A stretch of DNA of 46,452 bases from Pseudomonadota bacterium (GTDB lineage: Bacteria > Pseudomonadota > Gammaproteobacteria > Steroidobacterales > Steroidobacteraceae). Below the pieces are notes generated by a model. The model ran no database searches. It saw only the letters and a list, made by a program, of their open reading frames with translations, and was not told the DNA's origin. Positions 1 to 8,172 of this stretch are shown piece by piece. Where the stretch lies: contig JAFAEQ010000025.1 in NCBI GenBank assembly GCA_023423935.1, forward strand, positions 1-46,452, in the 5' to 3' direction. The position numbers and the translations under genes were made by a program. The stretch's first letter is position 1. Each line of letters starts with the position of its first letter.

Positions 1-660
1 GGGAGGGGATTCCTGTGAGAGAGAACAGAGTTCACAGTGCGGCGGAAGGAGAGTCGGATTTCCACGGGGGGCACGGGGTCCTCGGGGTGAAGACAAAGAG
101 CGGAGCGCTTTTGTCTGTATCACCGTCATGACTGCCATCACCGTCATCACTGCGATGACGGGAGGGGATTCCACACAGAGAGCACAGAGATCACAGAGCG
201 GCGGAAGGAGAGTCGGATTTCCACGGGGGGCACGGGGTCCGCGGGGTGAAGACAAAGAGCGGAGCGCTTTTGTCGGTATCACCGTCATGACTGCCGTCAC
301 CGTCATCACTGTGATCACGGGGTTAAGAGAAAGCGGGAGTTCACACAGAGTTCACAGAGATCACAGAGGCCAGGAAGGCAAAGAAGCGGATTTCCACGGG
401 GAGCACGGGGTACACCGGGTGAAGAGTGGACTTCACGCAGAGCGGAGCGCTCTTGCCAATATCACTGCCATGACTGCCATCACTGTCATCACTGTCATCA
501 CTGCGATCACGGGGTTAAGAGAAAGCGGGGGTTCACACAGAGAGCACAGAGATCACAGAGCGTCGGAGGGAGAGTCGGATTTCCGCGGGGGCACGGGGAT
601 CGAAGAAGAACAGCACTGAGATCGAAGGAGCGCAGGTCTCTGAGGGTGCGCACAAGGCAT
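1..660. repeat. Composite intergenic repeat, about 3.5 tandem units of 160-190 bp
   Basis: No gene is credible here. A composite unit recurs at about 1-160, 161-319, 320-510 and 511-601. Each unit has three modules in fixed order: a purine-rich CACAGAG module (as in TTCACACAGAGAGCACAGAG), a CCACGGGG..GCACGGGG module, and a degenerate TCACCGTCATGACTGCCATC module of roughly 9-bp periodicity. A segment reading GAGCGGAGCGCT links modules two and three. The frames opened by these modules translate to low-complexity strings of HREHRDHR or MTAITVIT type and are not genes. The same modules recur in most other gaps of the window. Confidence 0.9.
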
Positions 661-665
661 CCACT

Positions 666-715
666 GTGGGTCAGGCTTTAGCCTGACAAGAATGTTCGAC
701 TGAAGTCGAACCCAC
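666..715. repeat. REP-like double palindrome, copy 1
   Basis: Two adjacent hairpins are bounded by GTGGG and CCCAC. The first is GTCAGGCTTTAGCCTGAC and the second is GTTCGACTGAAGTCGAAC (8-bp perfect stem, 2-base loop). Closely related copies lie near 12314, 44139 and 44319. The paired-hairpin design and dispersion resemble REP/BIME elements mobilised by RAYT transposases; that link is an inference, and no RAYT gene is in the window. Confidence 0.75.
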
Positions 716-799
716 GGCAGACGAGGGACACTGAGTGAATGAGTAGGAGATGAGTGCTGACTCCATTCTGGAGCTGACCCGTTTTGGTGGACTTTTCGT

Positions 800-1036
800 T
801 ATGCACACGGGGTCCAGGGCAAGAGGAGTTCAGAGGGACAGAGGGGGAGCCGTATGGAGTTCGGAGCGCTCTTGCCGGTGTCACCGTCATGACTGCCATC
901 ACCGTCATCACTGCGATCACGGGGTCAAGAGCACGCAGGAGTTCCCACAGAGAGCACAGAGGTCACAGAGTTCGGAGAGCAACTATCACTCACAGTCACT
1001 GCCATCACCGTCATGACTGCGATCAACGCGTTGACA
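800..1036. repeat. Further composite repeat modules upstream of the LysR gene
   Basis: The stretch contains another CGGAGCGCTCTTGCC linker, two TCACCGTCATGACTGC blocks and a CACAGAG block. It follows 716-799, in which I recognise nothing. The repeats stop about 30 bases before the LysR start codon, so the regulator has very little clean promoter space. Confidence 0.75.
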
Positions 1037-1067
1037 GGCTGCGGATTTCGCGTAGGTTTGCCCACAC

Positions 1068-1976
1068 ATGCGTTTCGATCTCACCGACCTCAAACTCTTT
1101 CTGCACGTCGTCGAAGCCGGCAGCATCACTGCTGGTGCCGAACGTATGCATTTGGCCGTTGCCGCAGCGAGCACGCGCATCCGCAACATGGAAATCGAGT
1201 TGGGCGCGCCGCTGCTGAACCGCGAACGGCAAGGCGTGCATCCGACGCCCGCCGGCAGGACGCTTGTTCACCATGCTCGACTGCTGCTGCAGCAGGCCGA
1301 AAGAATGCGGGGCGATCTCGCCGAATACGCGGACGGGCTGAAGGGACACATCCGACTGCAATCGAACACGAACGCATTGATTGAGTTCCTGCCCGGGCCC
1401 CTGAGCAATTTCCTGGCAGCGCATCCGCAGGTGAACATCGACCTGGAAGAGCGCCTGAGCGATGAGATCGTGGCCGCCGTAGCCGACGGCAAGGCGGACA
1501 TCGGCATCGTGGCAGGCACTGAGGATTTGAGCGGCCTGGAAGTGTTCCCCTTCCGCGTCGATCGCTTCGTCCTGGTCACTGCACCTTCGCACGCACTCGC
1601 CAATGTCGAGCGCATGGCTTTCGGTGACGCACTCGACTTCGACTTCGTGGGCCTCGATCGCGCCAGCTCCCTGCAGCGATTCCTTTCCGACAAGGCCGAG
1701 CGAATGGGCCGTCGCCTGAAGCTCCGTGTCCAGCTACGAAGCTTCGATGCCGTTTGCCGCCTCGTCGAATGCAACGTCGGCATCGGCGTCGTCCCGGACA
1801 CCACCGTCGATCGCAACGCGCGCACCATGACCCTCCACCGCATTCAACTCACTGACGAATGGGCACTACGCAGACTCAGCATCTGCGTCCGCAAACTCAA
1901 AGACCTCCCCACCTATGCCCAAGAACTCGTCCGCCAACTCACCGCCCCTGACGAAGGAATGGCGGCCAGCGGATAG
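1068..1976 (+). CDS. LysR-family transcriptional regulator
   Basis: A 302-residue protein of normal LTTR length. Residues about 4-62 form the N-terminal winged helix-turn-helix (LTDLKLFLHVVEAGSITAGA, then AASTRIRNMEIELGAPLLNR). The remainder is a type-2 periplasmic-binding-fold effector domain (HIRLQSNTNALIEFLP near 91, DIGIVAG near 147, GIGVVPD near 239). Such regulators bind DNA as tetramers and respond to a small co-inducer. The effector cannot be told from sequence. It has no divergent partner gene: repeats lie upstream, and the EamA exporter downstream is convergent. It is therefore an orphan regulator whose target is unknown. Confidence 0.9.
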   Translation: MRFDLTDLKLFLHVVEAGSITAGAERMHLAVAAASTRIRNMEIELGAPLLNRERQGVHPTPAGRTLVHHARLLLQQAERMRGDLAEYADGLKGHIRLQSNTNALIEFLPGPLSNFLAAHPQVNIDLEERLSDEIVAAVADGKADIGIVAGTEDLSGLEVFPFRVDRFVLVTAPSHALANVERMAFGDALDFDFVGLDRASSLQRFLSDKAERMGRRLKLRVQLRSFDAVCRLVECNVGIGVVPDTTVDRNARTMTLHRIQLTDEWALRRLSICVRKLKDLPTYAQELVRQLTAPDEGMAASG

Positions 1977-2435
1977 ATCGCAGTGATGACGGTGATGGCC
2001 CCGCGATCGCAGTGATGACAGTGATGGCAGTCATGACAGTGATATCGGCAAGAGCGCTCCGCTCTGTGTGAAGTCCACTCTTTGTCTTAACCCGGTGGAC
2101 CCCGTGCCCCCCGTGGAGATCCGCCTCCTCTCCTTCCGACCTCTGTGATCTCTGTGTGAAATCCCCTCCCGTAATCGCAGTGATGGCGGTGATGGCAGTC
2201 ATGACAGTGATGCCAGCCAGAGCGCTCCGCCCTGCGTGAAGCCCACTCTTCACCCGGTGGACCCCGTGCACCCCGTGCCGTGGATATCCGCTTCTCCTTC
2301 CTACCTCTGTGCTCTCTGTGATCTCTGTGTGAACTCCACTCTTTGTCTTCACCCGGTGGACCCCGTGTCCCCCCGTGGAGATCCGCTTCTTCTCCTTCCG
2401 ACTCTTGATCTCTGTGTGAACTCCCCGCCTCTCCC
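1977..2435. repeat. Composite repeat block, inverted relative to the first
   Basis: The gap between two convergent genes is filled by at least two units of the same three-module repeat, now in opposite orientation: GTGATGACGGTGATGG runs, AGAGCGCTCCGC linkers, CACCCGGTGGACCCCGTG modules and CTCTGTGATCTCTGTGTGAA modules. No gene is credible. The block reaches to the base next to the stop codon of the EamA gene. Confidence 0.9.
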
Positions 2436-3317
2436 TCATTCCGAACTCGTCAGCCACACCCCCGCCATCACGACCAGCCCGCCGATGATCGCAGTCGTCG
2501 AGAGAGGTTCATCGAGCAGGACGATGCCGCTGATCACGCCGACGACTGGGATGAGGTTCGCGAATACGCCCGCGAGGCTTGCATCGACGTCCTGCAGTGC
2601 AAGGTTGTAGAGCATGTAGGCCAGTCCTGATGCGCCGGCGCCCAGCACCACGATCTCTATCCACTGACGAATCGTCATGTCCGGCCATGCGTGTCCTTGC
2701 ATCTCGACCACGGCAATCGGCAGCAGGAGCAACGCGCCGATACCAATGATGCCGGCGGTCAGGACGATCGCATCCACATAGGCGAAGCGCTTCGCGATCG
2801 AGGTGTAGAGACCCCATGCGACGACGCTCGCGAATACGAGCAGATTTCCCAACATGGGCGAGCCGCCGCCGACGTTCTGATCAAGGCTGCCGGAAAAAAT
2901 GATCACCACACCGACCACCGACAAGGCGATTCCCGCCACTCGACGGCGCGATGCGCGTTCGCGCAACCATACGACCGCGATCAAGGCGGTGACTGCGGGA
3001 ATAGAGCTTTGCACCAGTGCGCCCTGCGATGCGGACGTGTACGCCAGGCCCAGATTGAACAAGCCGTAATAGATGGCGACACCGATCGACCCCATCGCGA
3101 ACATTCCTGCCCAGGGCAACGCGGGTCGCGGCTGAGACAGCTTGTGTCTGCGAACAAGCGCAAACGGCAAAAGCGTGAAGAACCCAATGGCGACGCGCAG
3201 AAAGGCAAGGGTCAGGGGCGGCACATCATCGATCACGTCTTTCGTCAGCACGAACGTGCATCCCCACAGGGACATGACCAGGATCAGGATGCACATGGAA
3301 CGCCAGCGTCGATTCAT
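2436..3317 (-). CDS. EamA/DMT-superfamily transporter
   Basis: A 293-residue, very hydrophobic protein with about ten predicted membrane helices arranged as two EamA repeats, the usual length for the drug/metabolite transporter superfamily. The first repeat contains the typical LWGCTFVLTKDVIDDVPPLT start. The second begins near AWGLYTSIAKRFA and ends with VFANLIPVVGVISGIVLLDE, a hallmark of the family. It probably exports a metabolite or amino acid across the inner membrane; the substrate is not predictable. The ATG is unambiguous. The gene is divergent from the amidohydrolase that starts 93 bases away, so the two may share a control region. Confidence 0.9.
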   Translation of the reverse strand: MNRRWRSMCILILVMSLWGCTFVLTKDVIDDVPPLTLAFLRVAIGFFTLLPFALVRRHKLSQPRPALPWAGMFAMGSIGVAIYYGLFNLGLAYTSASQGALVQSSIPAVTALIAVVWLRERASRRRVAGIALSVVGVVIIFSGSLDQNVGGGSPMLGNLLVFASVVAWGLYTSIAKRFAYVDAIVLTAGIIGIGALLLLPIAVVEMQGHAWPDMTIRQWIEIVVLGAGASGLAYMLYNLALQDVDASLAGVFANLIPVVGVISGIVLLDEPLSTTAIIGGLVVMAGVWLTSSE

Positions 3318-3409
3318 TCTTGTTCTTCTCGATCAGGCTCGTTGAGCGTGACAAGTCAATTCCGGCTATTGTGTCTCACCGAAGTCCATTTCCACGCAGC
3401 GGAGTTTGC

Positions 3410-5083
3410 ATGCACCTGGCACTAAAGCGAATGACTTCCCTGGCGCTTCTGGCTGCTGCGAGCACATTCGCAAACCTTGCGATTGCGGACACCCTGCTCG
3501 TGCACAACGTGCAGATGTATACGCCGGTCGGCCAGGAGATTCGTTCGTACTCCGGCTTCGTCGTCCGCGATGGCCGGATCGCCAGCCTGCTTCCAAGCGG
3601 TGCACCCCTGCCGAATGTTCCCGAGGCCAGGCGGATCGACGGCAAAGGCAAGACCGTCCTGCCCGGACTCATCGACGCGCACGGTCACGTGCTCGAGCTC
3701 GGTCGTGGCCATCTGCAGGTCGATCTGCGTGGGACACAAAGCGTCGCCGATGCACTCGAGCGCATCGGCGCCTTTGCACAAGCGAATCCAAAGAGCCGGT
3801 GGATTCTGGGCAGCGGCTGGAATCAGGTGCTGTGGTCGAACAAGCAATTCCCGACGGCGAAGGATCTGGACAAGGTCTTGCCCGATCGTCCGGCGATGCT
3901 CTCGCGAGTGGACGGCCATGCGGTTTGGGTGAATTCGCTGGCTCTCAAAGCCGCGGGCATAACTCGCGCGACGAAGGATCCGGCCGGCGGACAGATCGTC
4001 CGCGACACGAACGGCGAGCCCACCGGCATCTTTGTCGACAACGCAATGGCCCTGATCGACAAACAGGCCCCCCCCGCCACGGACGAAGAAGTTCGCACAG
4101 CACTCGCTGCAGCGCTCGCGGATCTATCGGCACTGGGCCTGACCGGCGTACACGATGCGGGTGTGGACATGCGCACTTATGCCGCGTATCGCGCGCTGGG
4201 CGAAGCCGGGCAACTCAGCGTGCGCATCTACGCCATGCTGGCCGACGGCAAGGACGCGCGCCCAGTCATCGCGCAAGGTCCGAAACCTTCGCTGTTCGAC
4301 GATCGACTGCAGCTCCAGGCCGTCAAGGCCTGGGTCGATGGCGCGCTCGGCAGCCGCGGCGCACATCTGCTCGCAGACTATGCCGATCAGGCGCATCACC
4401 GCGGACTTGCGCTCTACACACCGGAGCAGATCAAAGAGCTGGGCTCGCTCGCCTCGCAGCACGGCTGGCAGTTGAACATCCACGCCATCGGCGATGCGGG
4501 CAATCGCATCGCGCTCGATACATTCGAGCAGACCTTCACGTCAGCACAGCGCAGCGCCTTGCGACCACGGATCGAACACGCGCAGGTCATCTCGCTCGAC
4601 GATCTGCCGCGCTTCGCCCGTTTGAACGTGATTGCATCGATGCAGCCGACGCATGCGACCTCCGACATGAACATGGCCGAGGATCGCGTGGGCCCGCAAC
4701 GGATCAAGGGGGCCTACGCATGGCGCACGCTCCTGGATTCCCGTGCACGCATGGCCTTCGGCAGCGACTTCCCGGTCGAGCTACCGAATCCGTTTCTGGG
4801 TTTGTACGCCGCGGTGACGCGTCAGGATCGCGAAGGCCATCCCCCCGGCGGCTGGCATCCAGAACAGAAACTCACCCGCGCAGAAGCACTGCGCCTGTTC
4901 ACGCTCGATGCCGCCTACGCAAGCGGCCTGGAGGCCAAAGTCGGCTCGCTCGAACCCGGCAAGTGGGCCGACTTCATCATCATCGACCGCGACTACTTCA
5001 AAGTCCCGGAGAGCGAAATCGACGACATCAAGGTCGAAGCGACCTACGTGGCGGGCGCGCGGGTAAGCCAAAGAGCGGAGTAG
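3410..5083 (+). CDS. Secreted amidohydrolase, YtcJ-like (Amidohydro_3)
   Basis: A 557-residue protein. I chose the ATG at 3410 because it gives a signal peptide (MHLALKRMTSLALLAAAS then a cleavable region ending in ANLAIA) and is preceded by GGAG; a longer frame exists upstream without these. The metal site is visible as H91-G-H93 in GLIDAHGHVLELG. Other family landmarks are VDGALGSRGAHLLADY, NIHAIGDAGNRIALD, PRIEHAQVI and FGSDFPVELPNPF near the C terminus. YtcJ-like enzymes are metal-dependent hydrolases of C-N bonds (N-substituted formamides or amides). The real substrate here is unknown, and the protein is probably periplasmic. Confidence 0.88.
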   Translation: MHLALKRMTSLALLAAASTFANLAIADTLLVHNVQMYTPVGQEIRSYSGFVVRDGRIASLLPSGAPLPNVPEARRIDGKGKTVLPGLIDAHGHVLELGRGHLQVDLRGTQSVADALERIGAFAQANPKSRWILGSGWNQVLWSNKQFPTAKDLDKVLPDRPAMLSRVDGHAVWVNSLALKAAGITRATKDPAGGQIVRDTNGEPTGIFVDNAMALIDKQAPPATDEEVRTALAAALADLSALGLTGVHDAGVDMRTYAAYRALGEAGQLSVRIYAMLADGKDARPVIAQGPKPSLFDDRLQLQAVKAWVDGALGSRGAHLLADYADQAHHRGLALYTPEQIKELGSLASQHGWQLNIHAIGDAGNRIALDTFEQTFTSAQRSALRPRIEHAQVISLDDLPRFARLNVIASMQPTHATSDMNMAEDRVGPQRIKGAYAWRTLLDSRARMAFGSDFPVELPNPFLGLYAAVTRQDREGHPPGGWHPEQKLTRAEALRLFTLDAAYASGLEAKVGSLEPGKWADFIIIDRDYFKVPESEIDDIKVEATYVAGARVSQRAE

Positions 5084-5260
5084 GAATTCACACAGAGTGC
5101 ACAGAGACCACAGAGATAGATGGACGATGCGTCATCGGCGAATAGCCCTCTTCCACCCTCTGTGAACTCTGTGATCTCTGTGTGAACTCTGACTCTCAAC
5201 CCGCGCACCCCGTGTACCCCGTGGAAATCCTCCTCTCCTCGTAATCTCTGTGTGAAACCA
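5084..5260. repeat. Composite repeat modules between amidohydrolase and copper operon
   Basis: A CACAGAG module right after the stop codon and an inverted CTCTGTGATCTCTGTGTGAA plus CCCCGTGGAAATCC module fill the gap. No gene or clear terminator is visible. The block ends about 10 bases before the CueR-type promoter. Confidence 0.8.
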
Positions 5261-5268
5261 CGAGAGCC

Positions 5269-5299
5269 TTGACCTTCCCATCATGGGAAGGTTCATGAT
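5269..5299 (+). promoter_or_regulatory. CueR-type copper-responsive promoter
   Basis: The -35 element TTGACC (5269-5274) and -10 element CATGAT (5294-5299) are separated by 19 bp instead of 17. The spacer carries the perfect dyad ACCTTCCCATCATGGGAAGG plus T (5273-5293). The long spacer and ACCTTCC/GGAAGGT half-sites are the signature of MerR-family activators, specifically CueR, which untwist the DNA when metal-bound. The start codon of cueR lies 6 bases after the -10 box, so the promoter controls its own activator and the whole operon. Confidence 0.9.
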
Positions 5300-5305
5300 G
5301 CGGAC

Positions 5306-5752
5306 ATGGGCAACAGGGCTTCTCAGGATATCCACTACAGCATCGGCAAAGCAGCGGCCGCGTCCGGCGTGTCGGCAAAGATGATTCGGCACTACGAATC
5401 TATCGGGCTGATTCCGCCGCCTGAACGGACCGCAGGCAACTATCGGGCGTATTCCGAAAGCGACGTTCACACGCTGCGCTTCATTCAGCGGGCACGGGCG
5501 CTGGGATTCTCGATGAAGCAGGTCGGCGAGCTCGTCTCGCTCTGGCGCAATCGGCGCTCGAGCGCAAACGTGCGCCGGCTCGCACTCGATCACATTGCCG
5601 AGCTGAAAGCCAAGATCGACACACTGCAGGCCATGGTTCGCACGCTGGAAGAGCTGGCGGAGCATTGTCACGGAGATTCGCGTCCCGAGTGTCCGATCCT
5701 GGATGAACTGGCGCAGAGCCCAGCGCGTCAGAAGCGAGGGCACAAATCATGA
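5306..5752 (+). CDS. cueR: CueR-type Cu(I)/Ag(I)-responsive MerR-family activator
   Basis: A 148-residue protein. The N-terminal winged helix reads YSIGKAAAASGVSAKMIRHY (residues 11-30), followed by the GLIPPPERTAGNYRAYSESD wing. A dimerisation helix precedes the metal loop, which has C121 and C129 in C-X7-C spacing (CHGDSRPEC) as in E. coli CueR C112/C120. An uncharged Ser near 86 sits where CueR has the Ser that selects monovalent metals. The predicted transcription start falls at or beside the ATG, so the mRNA is probably leaderless; no Shine-Dalgarno sequence can fit. The stop overlaps the ATPase start (ATGA). It should bend the 19-bp-spacer promoter at 5269. Confidence 0.92.
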   Translation: MGNRASQDIHYSIGKAAAASGVSAKMIRHYESIGLIPPPERTAGNYRAYSESDVHTLRFIQRARALGFSMKQVGELVSLWRNRRSSANVRRLALDHIAELKAKIDTLQAMVRTLEELAEHCHGDSRPECPILDELAQSPARQKRGHKS

Positions 5753-8172
5753 ATTCGACACACAAGGGCTGCAGTCATGCGCAGCCCAACTCCGAGCAGA
5801 AGGCGATCGATCCGGTCTGCGGCATGACCGTCAGCACCGATTCGCCTCACGTGGCAGAGCACGCAGGCCAGCGTTTCTATTTCTGTCGCACTGCCTGCCG
5901 GGACAAGTTCCAGGCTGCGCCGGACACGTTCATCCACAAGGCGCAAACGCGCGACGCTCACGCGAACGATCACTCGCATCACCGCGCTCATCGGACCTCG
6001 TCGAGCTCCGCGCAGGCCGCCTCTGCGGATGCGATATACACCTGCCCGATGCATCCTGAGGTCCGTCAGAAAGGCCCGGGTTCCTGTCCGATCTGCGGCA
6101 TGGCGCTCGAGCCGCTTGCGGTGACGGCCGACGAGCAACCGAACGAAGAGCTCGTCGACATGACGCGACGATTCAAGGTCGCACTCGTTTTCACGATTCC
6201 GCTGCTCGTGCTGACCATGGGCTCGATGCTGCCGGGCCTGTCGCACTGGCTACAATTCGCGGCACGCCCCTGGGTCGAGCTTGCGCTCGCGTTGCCGGCC
6301 TGCACGTGGGCGGCCTGGCCCTTCTATCAACGCGGTGTTGCGTCCATTCGCAGCCACCATCTCAACATGTTCACGCTCATCGCCCTCGGCGTGTCGGTGG
6401 GGTTCGGCTACAGCGTGTTCGCGACGCTCCTGCCGCACTTGATCCCCGCCTCGGCGCACAACGCACACGGCGGCGTCGATGTCTATTTCGAAGCTGCCGC
6501 AACGATCGTCACGCTGATCCTCCTGGGCCAGGTTCTCGAGCTGCGCGCACGCGGCCGCACCGGCGCGGCCATTCGCGAATTGATGAAACTTGCACCTGCG
6601 ACGGCGCGGCGAATCGACGCAAACGGTCATGAGCAGGACGTGCCGCTCGAACACGTACATGTCGGTGATCGTTTGCGCGTGCGCCCAGGCGAGAAGGTGC
6701 CGGTCGATGGCCGCCTGCTCGAAGGCAACAGCAGCATCGATGAGTCGATGATCACCGGCGAATCGTTGCCGATATCCAAGCGCGCAGGCGATCGTGCGAT
6801 CGGCGGCACCATCAACGGTACGGGCTCGTTCGTCATGCAGGCCGACAAGGTCGGCTCCGAGACCTTGTTGTCGCGCATTGTTGCCATGGTCGCCGATGCG
6901 CAGCGCAGCCGCGCGCCGATCCAGAGGCTGGCGGATGTCGTGTCCGGCTACTTCGTTCCGCTCGTGATCGCAGTCGCGGTCGTCACGTTTGCGATCTGGT
7001 GGTGGGTCGGTCCGGCTCCGCAATTGAGTCACGCGATCGTGAATGCCGTGGCCGTGCTCATCATTGCGTGTCCTTGCGCGCTGGGCCTCGCAACGCCGAT
7101 CTCGATCATGGTTGCCACCGCGCGTGGTGCACAGATGGGCATTCTGTTCCGCAATGCCGAGGCGATCGAAACCTTGCAGTCGATCGATACGCTGGTGGTC
7201 GATAAGACCGGCACGCTGACGCAAGGCAAGCCCGCGGTGGTTGCGATCGCGGCCGATCCCTCCGCGCACGAGATCGGGTCTTCGCTCACAGCGGCTCAAG
7301 CGGAGTTGCTGGGGCTTGCAGCAAGCCTGGAGCGCGGTAGCGAGCATCCGCTCGCCACGGCGATTCTGGCTGCAGCCTCGGAACATGGAATTGCACTTCA
7401 GGACGTCGAGGATTTCGAATCTGTGACCGGCCGCGGTGTCACGGCTCTAGTGGGAGGCCAGCGCGCCGCCCTCGGCAATCAGGCCTTGATGTCCGATGTC
7501 GGCGCGAAGTCCGATGAATGGTTCGCCCGCGCCGATTCCCTACGCAGCGCGGGACAGACCGTCGTGTTCGTCGCGTTCGATGGCCAGGTCAAAGGAATCA
7601 TCGGCGTCGCCGATCCAGTGAAGCCCACCAGCCGCCAGGCGATCACCGAGTTGCAGGCGCAGGGCTTGCAGGTCGTGATGATGAGCGGCGACAACGAGCG
7701 CACCGCGCGGGCAGTCGCAAACGAGCTTGGAATTCACGACGTCATCGCAGGCGTCGCACCTGAAGACAAGGCGAACAAGGTTCGCGAACTGCAGGCTCAG
7801 GGTCGCCTCGTCGCCATGGCCGGCGACGGCGTCAACGACGCACCCGCGCTCGCACAAGCCCAGGTGGGTATCGCGATGGGCTCCGGCACCGACGTTGCAA
7901 TGGAAAGCGCGAGCGTCACGCTGGTCAAGGGCGATCTCATCGGGATCGTGCGGGCTCGTGCACTCAGCCGCCAGACGATGCGCAACATACGTCAGAATCT
8001 GTTCTTTGCATTCGTCTACAACGCCCTAGGGGTGCCGATCGCGGCGGGGGCGCTGTATCCGATGTTTGGGCTCTTGCTGAGCCCTATGATTGCAGCCGCG
8101 GCCATGAGTCTGAGCTCGGTTTCGGTGATCTCGAATGCATTGCGACTGCGAGCGGTAAAGCTGGAGCCATGA
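5749..8172 (+). CDS. copA: Copper-exporting P1B-type ATPase with YHS and HMBD N-terminal domains
   Basis: An 807-residue inner-membrane pump. Instead of ferredoxin-like HMA domains it begins with a YHS domain (DPVCGM, residues about 20-60), a His-rich linker (HANDHSHHRAHR) and a heavy-metal-binding domain (YTCPMHPEV ... CPICGMALEP, about 98-125). Core motifs are intact: TGES at 336-339, the intramembrane CPC at 441-443, the phosphorylated Asp485 in DKTGTLT, and GDGVNDAP from 692. The CPC with the CueR context points to Cu(I)/Ag(I) export from the cytoplasm. It overlaps both neighbours by ATGA, which indicates translational coupling. Confidence 0.93.
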   Translation: MNSTHKGCSHAQPNSEQKAIDPVCGMTVSTDSPHVAEHAGQRFYFCRTACRDKFQAAPDTFIHKAQTRDAHANDHSHHRAHRTSSSSAQAASADAIYTCPMHPEVRQKGPGSCPICGMALEPLAVTADEQPNEELVDMTRRFKVALVFTIPLLVLTMGSMLPGLSHWLQFAARPWVELALALPACTWAAWPFYQRGVASIRSHHLNMFTLIALGVSVGFGYSVFATLLPHLIPASAHNAHGGVDVYFEAAATIVTLILLGQVLELRARGRTGAAIRELMKLAPATARRIDANGHEQDVPLEHVHVGDRLRVRPGEKVPVDGRLLEGNSSIDESMITGESLPISKRAGDRAIGGTINGTGSFVMQADKVGSETLLSRIVAMVADAQRSRAPIQRLADVVSGYFVPLVIAVAVVTFAIWWWVGPAPQLSHAIVNAVAVLIIACPCALGLATPISIMVATARGAQMGILFRNAEAIETLQSIDTLVVDKTGTLTQGKPAVVAIAADPSAHEIGSSLTAAQAELLGLAASLERGSEHPLATAILAAASEHGIALQDVEDFESVTGRGVTALVGGQRAALGNQALMSDVGAKSDEWFARADSLRSAGQTVVFVAFDGQVKGIIGVADPVKPTSRQAITELQAQGLQVVMMSGDNERTARAVANELGIHDVIAGVAPEDKANKVRELQAQGRLVAMAGDGVNDAPALAQAQVGIAMGSGTDVAMESASVTLVKGDLIGIVRARALSRQTMRNIRQNLFFAFVYNALGVPIAAGALYPMFGLLLSPMIAAAAMSLSSVSVISNALRLRAVKLEP

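Noticed and set aside
1..600. CRISPR array
   Set aside because: The repeats are long, degenerate composites with no unique spacers of constant length and no cas genes nearby.
128..619. Open frames of 60-170 codons in the repeat blocks (also near 750-1218, 1939-2610, 11824-12273)
   Set aside because: They are translations of the CACAGAG, CCACGGGG and TCATCACTG modules (HREHRDHR, MTAITVIT strings) with no independent coding signal.
3406..5145. A 579-codon open frame overlapping the amidohydrolase on the same strand
   Set aside because: Arg/Ala-rich out-of-frame shadow; the other frame has a signal peptide and metal-binding motifs.
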